Below are positions 31,105 to 44,200 of a stretch of 64,000 bases of DNA, piece by piece (position 1 is the first letter of the stretch; each line of letters opens with the position of its first letter). The DNA comes from Holothuria scabra (lineage: Eukaryota > Echinodermata > Holothuroidea > Aspidochirotida > Holothuriidae): positions 25,791,648 to 25,855,647 of the forward strand of contig CM074189.1 of NCBI GenBank assembly GCA_037179385.1. The letters are read 5' to 3'. The notes under the pieces were generated by a model that saw only the letters and a list, made by a program, of their open reading frames with translations, ran no database searches and was not told the DNA's origin. The position numbers and the translations under genes are program-made.

Positions 31105-33714
31105 TTAATTATCCACATACAATAACAAGAAGGATTTCTTTAAGTACTTCTTGAATAGATTAAGGTTAGGGGCATTTCTTATGCTAATGTCAAGAGAGTT
31201 CCAGAGAGATACCCCGCTACTTCTCACGTGAGAGTGCGCAAACATTGTCCTAGTATATGGCTGGAGAAGATTATCTCTTCTTCTTGTTGGATAGTTGTGA
31301 TGATAACTATTAAGGTTGAAAAAGGAATGGAAATCAGGAGGGAGTTGACCGCTGTTGTGCCTATACAAAAGAACGCCTAACTGGTAATTGTAGTGGTCCT
31401 TTAGAGTTAGAATACTATAATGGTGAAAAAGTGGAAGAGAATGAGTGTATGGTGAAGCTTTTGATATAGTTCGTACAGCCCTCTTTTGAAGAATAAAAAG
31501 CTTGTCTGTATATGTTGGCAAGGCATTACCCCATAATAAAATACTATAAGTAAGGTGTGGTAAAATTAATGCATTATAGATAGTTAACAAGGAACAACTA
31601 GGAATATAATGTTTTAGTCTATTCATAACACCGACGATTTTAGAAACGGATTTAGTAACGTTATGAATGTGATCCTGCCATATAAGTTTATTATCAATTG
31701 TAACCCCTAAGAACTTAGTAGAATTTTCACTACTTATGATGATGTTCTTAAAATTTATAGTAAAACGTGCAGTGTCACCTTTCATTTTATTAAAAACCAA
31801 TAATTTAGTTTTACTTATATTTAAAGATAACTTGTTTGACGCTAACCATTCAGAAACATTTTTTAACTCTGAAGAAACAACTTGGAGGGCTCGACTGACA
31901 TCAGGGTTATGATAATAAACAGTTGTGTCATCGGCAAATAATATAAACTTCAGTAATTTTGACGACTTATACATATCATTGATATATAATATAAAAAGAA
32001 GAGGTCCCAGTATTGAACCTTGCGGAACGCCGATATTAATATTATTAAGATTAGAGTCCTTCCCTTTAAAACGGACAAATTGTTTACGATTAGAAAGATA
32101 ACTTTTAAACCAATCAAATGCCACACCCCGTATTCCATATCTGTACAGTTTGTTCAATAAAATTTCATGATTTATAGTATCAAAAGCTTTAGATAAATCG
32201 ATAAATAAGGCCACGGTGCTGACTCTATTATCTAGGTTACACACTATATCATCAACAAACTTTAAAGCAGCCATATATGTGGAGTGATCCTTCCGAAATC
32301 CATACTGCCCGGAATATAATAGGTTATTCTTATTTATAAAAGCTGATAATCTATTGTATGTAAGTCTTTCAAAAATTTTAGAAATAGCAGGCAGAACTGA
32401 AACAGGGCGGTAATTAGATACAGTTTCAGCTCCACCAGATTTATAAATTGGAATGACCTTTGCAATTTTAAGTTCATTCGGGAAAACACCTTCAGAAAAA
32501 GATAAATTCAAAATATGAGTAAGAGGATCAATAATATGGCCATGTATCTGTTTTAAAATATCATTGGTAAGGCCATCATACCCTGGGGATTTCCCACTTT
32601 GAAGTTTCAATATAGTACTAACTACTTCCTCATGACTTACTGGGTGTAAAATAAAGGCATCTAAAACACTAATATCATTGAGATAACAATTGTAGTTATA
32701 GTACGTTACATCTATTTTAGAAGCTAGATTTTCGCCTACAGATGTGAAGAAATTATTAAAATCATTAGCAAAATTTTGCATGTTATTCGGATCATCATTT
32801 GTATGTAAATTCTCAATTCCAGTCGCATTAGTGTTGCCACCCCCTCTGTTCAGTATCCCATTAATACCAGACCAAATCTTCTTACTGTTATTTTTATTTT
32901 TACTAAAGTACTCATAGTAATACGATTTCTTGGCATTTCGAATTACCGCAGTTAATCTGTTCTTAAAATTGCGATAATGCAGTAAATTCTGTTCTGTGGG
33001 GCTTCGCTTATACGCACAATACAATACATTTTTCTTGCGAATGGACTTTAAAATACCAGAGGTAATCCAAGGTGATTTCTGTAAATTTTTCTTACACTTA
33101 ATTTGACGCATAGGACAGTTTCTTTGGAAAATATCACAGAAATTATTATTAAATTTAGTAAAAGCAGACTGAGCGTTATATTCACACAAAATATCATGCC
33201 AATCAGTAGAATCTAATTCCAGTTTCATATTCAATATTTTAGAAGTACTAGTATCACGCTTAAAAATAGCAGGCTTAGTGAAATTCCTTCTACACGGACT
33301 TAAATGTTCACAAATAATAGCAATGGGATAATGGTCAGATAAATCAGTTCTAATGATGGTAGATCTAGTTGCGAAATTAATATTTGTAAATATGTTATCA
33401 ATAAGTGTTTCCGATACTTCTGTCACCCTAGTGGGTTTATCAATTACAGGATAGAATGAGAATGATAATAATGTATTTTTAAGTAAGTCCGCGTTTTGTC
33501 CAGACAGTAGATTAACATTGAAATCCCCTGCAATAAAACAAACACTGCGATCATTATTTAAGGTATTTAAAATACTATTAAATTCAAGGAGAAATTCATC
33601 AACATCTTCCCTTGGAGGTCGGTAAATAACTCCAGTAATAATTGTTTTACAAACCGCCGTTTTAATTTTCACAAATAATGATTCAAAATGATTCGAATTA
33701 GTTATATTATCCAT
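31105..33714 (-). CDS. LINE endonuclease (C-terminal part) and reverse transcriptase
   Basis: 869 codons. Endonuclease part: 'TGVIYRPP', 'GDFNVNLL' (about residue 63) and 'LSDHYPIAI' (about 125). Reverse transcriptase: 'IAKVIPIYKSGG', 'NYRPVSVLPAISKIFERL', 'FIDLSKAFDTINHEILL' (motif A), 'NIGVPQGSILGPLLFILYIN' (motif B) and 'LFADDTTVY' (motif C, near 31,926-31,937), then the thumb and a C-terminal region without zf-RVT or RNase H. The order endonuclease-RT without RNase H fits the CR1/L2/Rex-like part of the Jockey group. Beyond the frame slip it contains no stop, so the insertion is fairly recent. Confidence 0.88.
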   Translation of the reverse strand: MDNITNSNHFESLFVKIKTAVCKTIITGVIYRPPREDVDEFLLEFNSILNTLNNDRSVCFIAGDFNVNLLSGQNADLLKNTLLSFSFYPVIDKPTRVTEVSETLIDNIFTNINFATRSTIIRTDLSDHYPIAIICEHLSPCRRNFTKPAIFKRDTSTSKILNMKLELDSTDWHDILCEYNAQSAFTKFNNNFCDIFQRNCPMRQIKCKKNLQKSPWITSGILKSIRKKNVLYCAYKRSPTEQNLLHYRNFKNRLTAVIRNAKKSYYYEYFSKNKNNSKKIWSGINGILNRGGGNTNATGIENLHTNDDPNNMQNFANDFNNFFTSVGENLASKIDVTYYNYNCYLNDISVLDAFILHPVSHEEVVSTILKLQSGKSPGYDGLTNDILKQIHGHIIDPLTHILNLSFSEGVFPNELKIAKVIPIYKSGGAETVSNYRPVSVLPAISKIFERLTYNRLSAFINKNNLLYSGQYGFRKDHSTYMAALKFVDDIVCNLDNRVSTVALFIDLSKAFDTINHEILLNKLYRYGIRGVAFDWFKSYLSNRKQFVRFKGKDSNLNNINIGVPQGSILGPLLFILYINDMYKSSKLLKFILFADDTTVYYHNPDVSRALQVVSSELKNVSEWLASNKLSLNISKTKLLVFNKMKGDTARFTINFKNIIISSENSTKFLGVTIDNKLIWQDHIHNVTKSVSKIVGVMNRLKHYIPSCSLLTIYNALILPHLTYSILLWGNALPTYTDKLFILQKRAVRTISKASPYTHSLPLFHHYSILTLKDHYNYQLGVLLYRHNSGQLPPDFHSFFNLNSYHHNYPTRRRDNLLQPYTRTMFAHSHVRSSGVSLWNSLDISIRNAPNLNLFKKYLKKSFLLLYVDN

Positions 33715-34114
33715 AACGACAAACTACATATCTGTTCGAACATAAAGAGCTACCCCCCCCCCCCCCACGTCTATGTGATCGTCCTTTACACACTACTGTA
33801 AAATTTGGGATGTTGTACAGAGCAGTATAGTCATTTTCATACAACCATGTGTCAGTGATTGCAATTATAGAAAAGGGGTAGTTGTTAATATTGCTTATAA
33901 AATTTATAATCGAATCAAAATTTTTGGGTAAAGACCTGGCGTTTATGTGTAGTATAGAAAAATCCACATTACTATTGCTACTAGCAAACACATTGAAATT
34001 TCCCCAACCCACCCGAAGATACCCATCTGCCTGAATTTTTCTGTTTAAAGACATGTCAGGGAAGCGAAAAAATATGTTGTCATTAATGACCATTCCAGGT
34101 AGCACTTCCCTCAA
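33707..34114 (-). pseudogene. LINE endonuclease N-terminal part, separated by frameshift
   Basis: It encodes 'FSILHINARSLPKNFDSI' and 'SIIAITDTWLYEND', the first two endonuclease motifs (Asn, and Asp in the place of the usual Glu of 'ITETWL'). Its frame leaves the downstream one in the run of C/G at 33,752-33,766. Homopolymer length variation or sequencing error could explain the slip. Confidence 0.75.
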
Positions 34115-34123
34115 TCTGAAGCA

Positions 34124-35425
<1,302 letters not shown>

Positions 35426-35504
35426 ATAAATAAGCAAATATCACTTGCCCCCATTTCATGGGTGAGAGTGCCTCCAATACCAACATAATACAAAAGCGTT
35501 GTCT

Positions 35505-35534
35505 AATATTTCGAGGTCCTACCTCTTCCTCGGA
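35505..35534 (-). ncRNA. hammerhead-like motif (Penelope-type end)
   Basis: On the minus strand: CCGAGGA (one change from CUGANGA), a perfect GAGGT/ACCTC stem with a 3-nt loop, then GAAA. It lies about 80 bp from a (TA)n tract, as with the Penelope copies. Confidence 0.38.
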
Positions 35535-35680
35535 GACTTGAGTAATAAAGCAAAGTAAACTCTACTACGTAAACTCGTTTAAAATGCCCAAATCTTTGTT
35601 CAGACCCCTGGTATGTGTTTTTAAGGATAAAATTAGTTTAATCTCCTCAGCTCTTCGTTGATCGTCGTCCCTAAAGTTGC

Positions 35681-35735
35681 CTTTCCAGATGATTAGCTTT
35701 AGATAAAAGCTATCTAAAGCTAATCATCTGGAAAG
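35681..35735. repeat. perfect 24-bp-arm hairpin
   Basis: The arms 35,681-35,704 and 35,712-35,735 are exact reverse complements around a 7-nt loop. It lies between two hammerhead-like motifs and looks like a junction of two inverted element ends. Confidence 0.9.
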
Positions 35736-35743
35736 ATTTAATC

Positions 35744-35778
35744 AAGCTTTCGGCCAGTATGTATCGGCCTTCTTCAGG
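35744..35778 (-). ncRNA. hammerhead-like motif next to the hairpin
   Basis: On the minus strand: CTGAAGA (complement of 35,771-35,777), a GGCC/GGCC stem and GAAA (complement of 35,748-35,751). It starts 9 bp from the perfect hairpin. Confidence 0.42.
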
Positions 35779-38700
35779 ATACTATATAGGAGAGAAGGGA
35801 GAAGGGAAAACTTAGTATTTACAGTAGCAAAAATAGAGAAAATGACTAAATAACGGGTAGTAATTGTGAACAAATTATTTTACCCTTGACTAACCAAAAC
35901 AGATTACTAATTAAAGAGGCTACTATGCAAAAAAAAACCTTCCTACGTACACATCACAGGTATTCATTGTTCAAAGTGATACTATAGTATTACTACCCGT
36001 TTTTTGTAATGTGTAAATGTTAATTTTGTACAAAATGCGGAACACTGATATGAATATGTCGGTTTGGGAATAAGGATATAACCGTTTTAAATTCAGCATA
36101 TACAAGGAAGAAGTGCACATATTTAGCGTTTCGTGGAAGGTTCATTTTTGCAATTGGTTCGCTAGGAACACAATTTGGCAAAACTTGATACTGTCAGTGT
36201 AAGATCTACAGTACTTGTGGTGCTTTTTTTTTTAATTTGTGTTAGACTGACTGTTGCCTCGACAGACGAGAAAGGCTTCTTATACGATTTTCACCCTTAA
36301 TTAACTACTATTATGTATCAGCCTTTGGTAACTTACAACCCATCCGTCGTCTTCTTTGAGTAAAATTGGAAGTGTTATTTACCAATAAGACTTCATATGA
36401 CATCTTTTGCATGATTAACTTTACTAGTGTTGCAATGAATCACGCACGCCCAAATGAAACATCATATATCGAAACGATAAAATATACATCATTCATAACT
36501 TTCTTCGCCCCTTGGAAGGTCGGAATCCCGACTCCTCACTGACCTAACTTGGGGGGGGGGGGCAAGTGAGGGAAGGGACAAAATCCTTCTTGCACCCCTA
36601 GCGCAGCCAATGCGTACAGGATCATTTCAGTTGAGGGCAGAAGATTTTTTGCCCGAAAATGTTATTCTGCCTGAAAGTTTATCTAACCGGAGAATCACGT
36701 GGAAGCTGATCGTAGACAAAATTTCTCAAGTTCGGACCCCTCAGAGGAACGGACTCATTGACATTTCCCAGCTTTGTAAGTAGAGTCTAGGTATTCGCTG
36801 TTATGAGTTTTCATTTGATATAAAATTTGCACTCTCAACTAAATTAGCAAACTGCAAAGTGACTAGAAAGTTATTATAATTCTCTTTTGCTCGAAAAATG
36901 TAAGTTTCTGAAAGTCTACCGCTGCCCCCACCCCCTCGTCTCGTTCGCCTATGCTTGTCGAGCAGGTTGACTCCTTGAAAAAAAAAGAGAAATAAATCAT
37001 ACAAACTGAGAAAGCAATTGAGGATAGGGTGATATTAGTAGGAAAAATTGTCCACCTTCCCCCTTAAACACCTGTCTTATGTAACAACCTTGAATATTCC
37101 TTACATCCATCTTACCTCGCCGTGTCCCACAGACCATACCCTTGACCCCACCCTAACCTACCCACACCTCAAATTCTCTTTCGTCCTCATCAAAGAAAAA
37201 GATTCAAACGTATGATAACTATATCGCAATAACAGCTTGATTCCCTTTTAATTAATTAGCTTGGCTATGGATAATGAGTTCCTTCTTGGAGCTTTTTCGT
37301 TTGTTGTGTTTACATAAAGTGACTACCCTAATAAGTCTCGGTGTTGTTTGTACTATTTTGTGTCACTGTACTATTTCTAAATGTGTCTTGTACACTATTG
37401 GTCTACATTTCTATTGAAATTTATTTAGCACCCATTTAACTATATGCTTGCTAAAATGACGTCTCTATCTTTTCTTACAACAAACATTTCAATTAAAATC
37501 GGCAGCCAATTTGAAAAAAGGCCCCAAATGCTTCCTCGAAGTTTATCACATTAGTCATAACCTTATAGCTTCTATTAATTTATTCACATAAGCTTTAGCA
37601 AGCGGCGGTTTGACCATTTATTTTGGATCGGTTACTCAAGCCAGTACTAGAAGAAACCAATTATTAATTACTTCCCGCCAATAAGCATTTCCCCTTTGTG
37701 GTCGACAAGTACTACTGCTTTATATGATCCATTCAATAAAAGTAATTCATTCTAATGTCCATTAATTTTAACAAAGAAATAAAAAGATGGAAATTCAGCT
37801 GATGGGAGAATGTATGACTTTCAAAACTGACCGAATTGAAATGGTCCCCATAAAGGCGGTCTTGCAAGGTCCTAAAAACCTCTTTTTTCCAGTATTATGG
37901 CGATTTCAGTCTGAAGAACAGTCATGCTGCTTTGATTCCGGGTAATCAATCCCGATCATTCTTCTTTTTATTAAAGTAGGCATTTGTATTTCAATCCCTT
38001 AGAAAGTCAATCTGCGGCTTTTGTGCTTTGTTAAAGTTTTTAAAATATAACATTGTCTTTTGCGTTGGGCTATATTTTGTACACAAGTACACTTCTTGCG
38101 AAAAATGTGCAAGTTGTTGAAAAATATATATAGACCACAGTGCAGCCTCATATTTACTTCCCATGCTTGCAAATAGCGTATAAGTAGTATTTTTAACACA
38201 GGCATTCTTAAGTTTCGTCACGACAACTCCGTTTTATATTTCAAATCATTGACGTTTACAAAGCAGCCGGCAGCTTCCTCATCATCGAACTATTGTTCCC
38301 ACACCTAAACAGGATAAAGCAGGTTTACAATAACTCCAGTTGAATTAAGAGCCTAAGTAACATCTGCCTGGTTTTTAGTCTGCAAACTCAGCTCGTGAAT
38401 TGATGACCCGTACACCCAAATAAATCATTTTTCGATCGGGCACTAAGCAAAAAAATATCTTTCAAAAATTCTATTGAACTCGGTTTAAAAAATGAATCAA
38501 TACTATCCCTATTTGGCACTAATCTATTGAAATGTATCAATGGATTATCCACTCAGTGCTCCATTGATATCATTCCTCTCAAATTTCAAATTTCAAGAGG
38601 TACTAAAATTGAGTTTGAAAATGTTAGCTTTCACACTTTCGTCTGGAATATTATTGTTGCTATCGGCAGGTTATATGAAATGCAGCTCAAGTATTGCAAT

Positions 38701-38807
38701 TTTTAAAGCTACGTTAAATATTTAATTGTTAAATGAAATTATTAATACTTAGTTGATATCAAATTTAATGTAAAATGGTCCAAGAAAACCTTGGTTGTGT
38801 AGTGCGC
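35779..38807. other. unique-looking AT-rich region without recognised gene
   Basis: A short frame near 38,617-38,722 has a signal-peptide-like start ('MLAFTLSSGILLLLSAGY') and could be a 5' exon, but nothing supports it further. A frame near 36,632-36,780 looks coding in composition but shares a 'TTCGGACCCCTCAGA' block with repeats at about 61,563, so I do not call it. Confidence 0.4.
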
Positions 38808-38825
38808 TACACTCTTAATACAACA

Positions 38826-39050
38826 GGGTCAAGATTGACCCAAATTGGGTCATATTTTGACCCAAAAAATGTCAGTAGGGAACTGAACCGTTTTGGGTCA
38901 TGCAGACCCAAAAATTTGGGTCAAATCGGAGACCCAAGACTTGGGTCAAGATACTGAACCAAAGTTTGGGTCAGGATTGACCCAAGTAAGGGCCCTCTGT
39001 AACCCAAGTTTGGGTCATATCAAACAGAAGCAATTTGGGTCACCACAAAC
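38826..39050. repeat. subterminal TTGGGTCA repeat cluster
   Basis: At least ten GGGTCA/TGACCC motifs in both orientations within 225 bp, for example GGGTCAAGATTGACCC at 38,826-38,841. Fewer copies lie at 47,940-48,040 at the other end. Subterminal motif arrays often serve as transposase binding sites in DNA transposons; that role is inferred here. Confidence 0.8.
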
Positions 39051-40355
39051 CAGGTGGTGACATTCTAAAACAGGAACTAGTACAGGGACATAATAAATGA
39101 AAAGGTGATACAAATGTTTCAACTGTGCAAATTTATTTTATCTCCTGCCACAGTTTGGAGCTATTCTATGTCTTTACTAGTCCACACCGAGGTCAAAATG
39201 TACAAGAAAAAAATGATTTGTGATACTTTAGATCAAAGATAAATTCATTACAAATGCAAAGGAAAAGATTGGGAGCATACCACCAGCCAGAAAATCATGT
39301 AAGGAGCTTGTTCAGATACACTTATGCATGATTCAGACAATATCTGCAGAGAGTTATTTGACATGTGAGTCAAAACTTAAGTTACTCTACTTTTTCCTGC
39401 AAAATCATATTGCCTCCAACTTACTCTAAAGCTATTTTTACTAAAAACTTCATGAATTCTATTGGACTATATATATTTAAGAGACCCCCCTCCCCTTCCC
39501 CCCACACACAATATCTTGACATGAAGCTGTGACAAATACAAAACAATAGGTTCTTCTTTCAATTTTCATGACAATACCATTACATAGCATGTAAATGTTA
39601 CTGCCCAATGTTTTTTCGTTACATTTAATATTGCTACCATTTTTGTTCCACTCACAAACCAACCCAGTATTACACCAGGAGAAAATTTTAAGATTTTTGT
39701 ACATGTATGTCTATCTCCTTTCAGTGTTCTACATCTCAAAAAACAAAATTTACATTTAAATCAATGAAATGTTTAACCTTTAACACGGCAATTACTAACA
39801 TTCAAGTCACAAACACACATAACCCAGAACGAAGATTTTTGGCATGAAAGGAGGCAGATTGTACTTCTTATACAACTCCTTTGGTTATAAAATCATCCTT
39901 TAAGGCATGTGTAATTTTTTAAGAAGACTTAAGAAGATTATTTTAGGAGTAAAAATTGTCTTCTTGAAGAAAACTCAACATTACACACTCAACTGCAAAA
40001 AAGCTGTTAAGACATTATGCAATAATAACCAAAGGTTGACAAAAGGAATTTGCAACAATCCACAACGCAATTTACATGCACAGCTAATGAATTATCTAAG
40101 AAATAGTCTTCTAACGGATATCTTGAGAATGACAAAGGATAGAAAAATACTGTATTATCAGGAGATTATTGAGTAAATATGTGATTAAATAAAGGCTTAA
40201 GGGAATCCATTATTTTTGGAGCTGGGTAACCCTGGGTAGCCCTATTAGTCATGACTCCTATCATGGCGTCAACTGGCAAAAGAACATACCCCTCAGCAGC
40301 TATAAACAGTTGAAAACTAGTCTTCCAATGTGTAAAATACACCAGTGGGCTTAAG

Positions 40356-40740
40356 CATTACAGAAATCTCGGATCAGATAACGATCCCAATTTTTTATTG
40401 CTAGTAAATATCTTCTCCATCTCTAATCGGAAAGAACCAAATATTTGCCAACTTGTGTAAATATATGATTTGTATTGAACGACTAAGAAAGTTCGAATTG
40501 ATAATGATTATTTGACACCACACCGACAAACAGCTGTTACTGAGCTACGTGTGTCCGATAACAGCCGTCCGTTGGTGTGATGTCACGAAATAATGAGTTA
40601 ATATTTCGTTCTCGTAGTCCTCTGAAACAAAAAAAATATTTACACAAGTTGGAAAATATTTGGTTCTTGCTAGAAATGGAGAAGATATTTGCTAAAAATA
40701 AAAAAATCAGATTGTAATACGATCCGAAATCACTGTAATG
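40356..40740. mobile_element. foldback MITE with about 115-bp arms
   Basis: The left tip CATTACAGAAATCTCGGATC pairs with the right tip GATCCGAAATCACTGTAATG, and the arms continue to 'AACTTGTGTAAATAT' and its complement. A diverged relative may lie near 49,720-50,000. Confidence 0.75.
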
Positions 40741-40919
40741 TGACCGGCGCTTTACAATACAGGCTTCTCAACGGTGGAGCAGCCTAAATGAGGATGTCAG
40801 AAAGGGGTAATAGCCCAAGAGAAGAGAAAACATATGAATGAACACATAATAAATGAAAACAGCCACTTTTGTTAAAATACCTAAAACATTTGGAACACAA
40901 ACGTTAGCCCCAAAATTAC

Positions 40920-41240
40920 CTATCCAGACTTTCTTCTGATTTTTAGAAAAGCCTTTAGAGACATTACGGAAGATGATGTGGCCTTGGCAATACCTCCAAT
41001 GTTGTAGATGGCACTCTGCAAAAACTGCCACAAGTTGCTTGTTTGCCATGGATAGTCTATGTCATAAACATAAAAGCATTTAAAACATAAGTCAATTGCC
41101 TTCAAAAGCGAATCCTGAGGTATGGCCTCTCTTTCTATAATTACAAAGACCTGATAAGGATTCACCCTGCCACCGAGGATTAAAACAAATGGCTGCTTGT
41201 TGGTGACATTTTCAAGGTAGCTGGGGATGTTCGTTCCAAC
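40920..41240 (-). CDS. SAMD3-like terminal exon
   Basis: Acceptor CTTCCAG, phase 0. It encodes 'VGTNIPSYLENVTNKQPFVL', 'PQDSLLKAIDLCFKCFYVYD' and 'WQFLQSAIYNIGG', and ends in a basic tail 'FLKIRRKSG' with TAG at 40,920-40,922. It is the most conserved part of the family from memory; the fold is unknown to me. Confidence 0.8.
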   Translation of the reverse strand, partial: VGTNIPSYLENVTNKQPFVLILGGRVNPYQVFVIIEREAIPQDSLLKAIDLCFKCFYVYDIDYPWQTSNLWQFLQSAIYNIGGIAKATSSSVMSLKAFLKIRRKSG

Positions 41241-44200
41241 CTGGAAGCGAAAAAGTAAAAAGAAGCATGCTAAATTTACACTTATTCAAAATTAGCCCAC
41301 ATAAAACTTTGAAGGAAATGATAACATTAAGATGTATAACACTGTACAGGAAATAACAATTTCTGCAAAAAAACGAGGTATAAAAAGGATGACTACTAAA
41401 TGCAAGTCACTGTGCCATGCTTTGCTTTCCACTTTTTCTTTGGATACAGGTCCGTAGCCAGACACGGTTCCGGCGAGGGGGGGGGGGCAAAAAATTTTTT
41501 CCAGGGGGAATGTTTCAGGGGGGCCAATGTGTACAAATGTATTCGCCCCCCTTGGCCCCTCCTTGACTAGAGGCCTGTTGGGTTTTCAGGGAGCGCCTTC
41601 AAACTTGAAAAAGGTTGAGCTGATGCCAGATTTAAGACACTGTGATCTCATCCTAATAACAAACTCTAATTTTGAAATTAATGAAACACATCATCCTTGT
41701 ATCCATAGCAGTCAAAATTCTCACCTTCCTTGCATCAACAAAGGAAGAGATGGCCTCATTTATAGTTGCCCTCCTGCTCTTCCCTTTGATTTTATGTGAT
41801 CCTGTGGGAAATATGCATGGCAAGCACTGCAAGGCAATGTTGCAGACCTCATCATCTGAAAGAAAGGATACAAAACAAAAAAGTTTATCCATAAACATGC
41901 AGTTTTAAAACTTTTTAATATTTTGACAGAGTTTTGCTTTTGAAAAGCTCTTTCATAACGGATAAGAAGGCAGAACACCAAACTGGGAAATTGATTAGAA
42001 ATTCACGATACAATGACTCGCCGCTGTTTAGTGTATCCTTCTTTGGTTGCGGCAAGTACAAAGCTGCATGAAAAAGTGTTGCTGAGTACATACGAAGTGT
42101 GAAAATGGCCAAGCTGCAACAGAAAACTGCTCTAATTCTATGGAAAAACTGTTACTGGGGCATTAAATACCGGTATATCAAAACAAACTTGACAAACTAA
42201 TACATTACAGCTCACTTTTCATACATGAACAACTTTATGACATAAATAAGGATGAAGTGTAATTTCTGTTGTTCTTACCATTATTGTTGTCAAGCTGAAC
42301 ATCAAGATGACGGGACCAGTCATTCTGCTTGTCGGCATACTGTAGGATATTCTTTGCGAGTCCTGGGGTCCACAAATGAAACAAGCAGTCTTCAGTGCCT
42401 GGCTTGAGGACTGCAAAATCTATGCTTATCTATACAACACAAAGGGTACAAAACATATCAGGGAGTCAGCCAATTTCAAAATCACCACATGTGCCATAAA
42501 AAGGAGCATCTTGACACTGTTTACCTCAGCATAATTCTTTAGTGATAAATTCAGAGTAAACCTAAACTTTAGCCAATATTAGCTTTTACAATATGCTAAC
42601 ATTTTGGAAATCCAGAGTTCACTCAAAGCAGTCATAACGAATGTCATGAAAGTAAATTGATAGAACTACCTTTGATGAAAAAAATTTCAGGTAATTGTCT
42701 TTTTTATACAGTTAAGAGTTCAGTGTGAGGATAATTATATTTTGATAATGTAAAAGAATAGTAAAATCTAAACTGCCTCATGTAATTTTCATTTCGAACA
42801 TATTCAGTGCTTCCAAGATATCAGCACATGAATTTACCTTTGTCACTTAAAGGAGATGACAAGAATGATCATTTCAGTATCAAAATTGAAAAGTAAACAA
42901 AACCTTCACCCAATGCAAAAAACCCCAACTTCATAGCTTATTTCGTTCTCGAGATATCACCATATTTATCATCTACATGGGAGTTGCCATTTTCCAAACA
43001 AACTGACTTGTAGCAAGTCGATTTTGACATTTCAGGCTCACTTTGTAAATGAGATGTTTTTGTTTTCGTTTGTATTTTGTTTCATTGTTATGCTCCACAC
43101 AAGGTTAGCATGTTCTTGTTGGTATCAGATTACAAAATTACAGGACTCACTGTGTCATTTTTGAAATTATTGTTTATATAATAGCTGGACTTTTGGGTAA
43201 AAAATCAAATTAAATTACAAAGAAATACATAACTTTTGAAAATAAAGTGAGCCTGTGACATCATAATAGACTTGCCACAAGTGGGGCATGGCAGCGCTTC
43301 TGCAAGTGATAAGAATTGCGATATCTCGAAAACCAAATAAGCTATGAAGATGGTTTTTTTTGTATTGGATTGAAAATTTTATATTCTTTCCAAGTATGTT
43401 ACTGAAATGGCTATTGTTGTCATCTCCTTTAAAATGAATTTCCAACAAGCAGAACTGGTAGCACCAACTCACACTTATTGGACTTCTTCTTTTTTTTCAG
43501 TCTGTTCTTTTGATCCTAAAATAATAGACAGACTAATGAATTTCTTTCAAGGAATGATAGGTTTGTGGAATCTTGAATCAACATTTCAAAAACCCAAACA
43601 TACCAATTAGAAAATACTTGTGAAATGAAAAAGTGACTGTAAAACAAGAAGGCTTCCTATTAAACATATTTTCAGTCAATGTAAGCCTTGTACCAAGGTT
43701 TGTAGCTCCTGCTTGCTTCAAATATGTACTGAATGAAACAGGTAATGAGGAAAATTTGTATTAAATTTCTCTACCAGATATCAGAGAGTTTGCATCTTTA
43801 TTTGTTAGAGTTAGCCCTAATACAAACAATGCATGCCATCACATACTGTCCTGAATATTAAGGCATAACAAAAAAAAAAGAATGTGTACATTACGATTCA
43901 CTGCATACTGTTTTTTTCCAGCTCATCCTCTTGCATAATGTTAAAAACAGGTATCTGTGTTGCAATCCAAATAAAATTGGTGAATACAATTGCATTTACT
44001 TAAATTGCTAAAACATCAATGACTTGCCCCACCATGCAAACATCCCACACATATGTACAGTACAATGCATGCTTACCAAGCCTGGGGTATCAAGGAGTCG
44101 TGGATACAGCAAAAAGAGTTCCTTCACAGGTTTATCAGGATTATTTTTTATCCAGGAAAGCCTTGTGTGCGCTGTTTTCTGTGGTATTCCCTGACTTGAC

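Noticed and set aside
36632..36780. Frame after a TTTCAG acceptor ('RAEDFLPENVILPESLSNRR') that looks like an exon
   Set aside because: It shares 'TTCGGACCCCTCAGA' with dispersed repeats (about 61,563 and 53,240), has no partner exon and ends in a stop. It is probably repeat-derived.
38540..38725. Signal-peptide-like frame just left of the SAMD3-like element
   Set aside because: No downstream partner exon or conserved domain; hydrophobic runs are frequent in AT-rich DNA.
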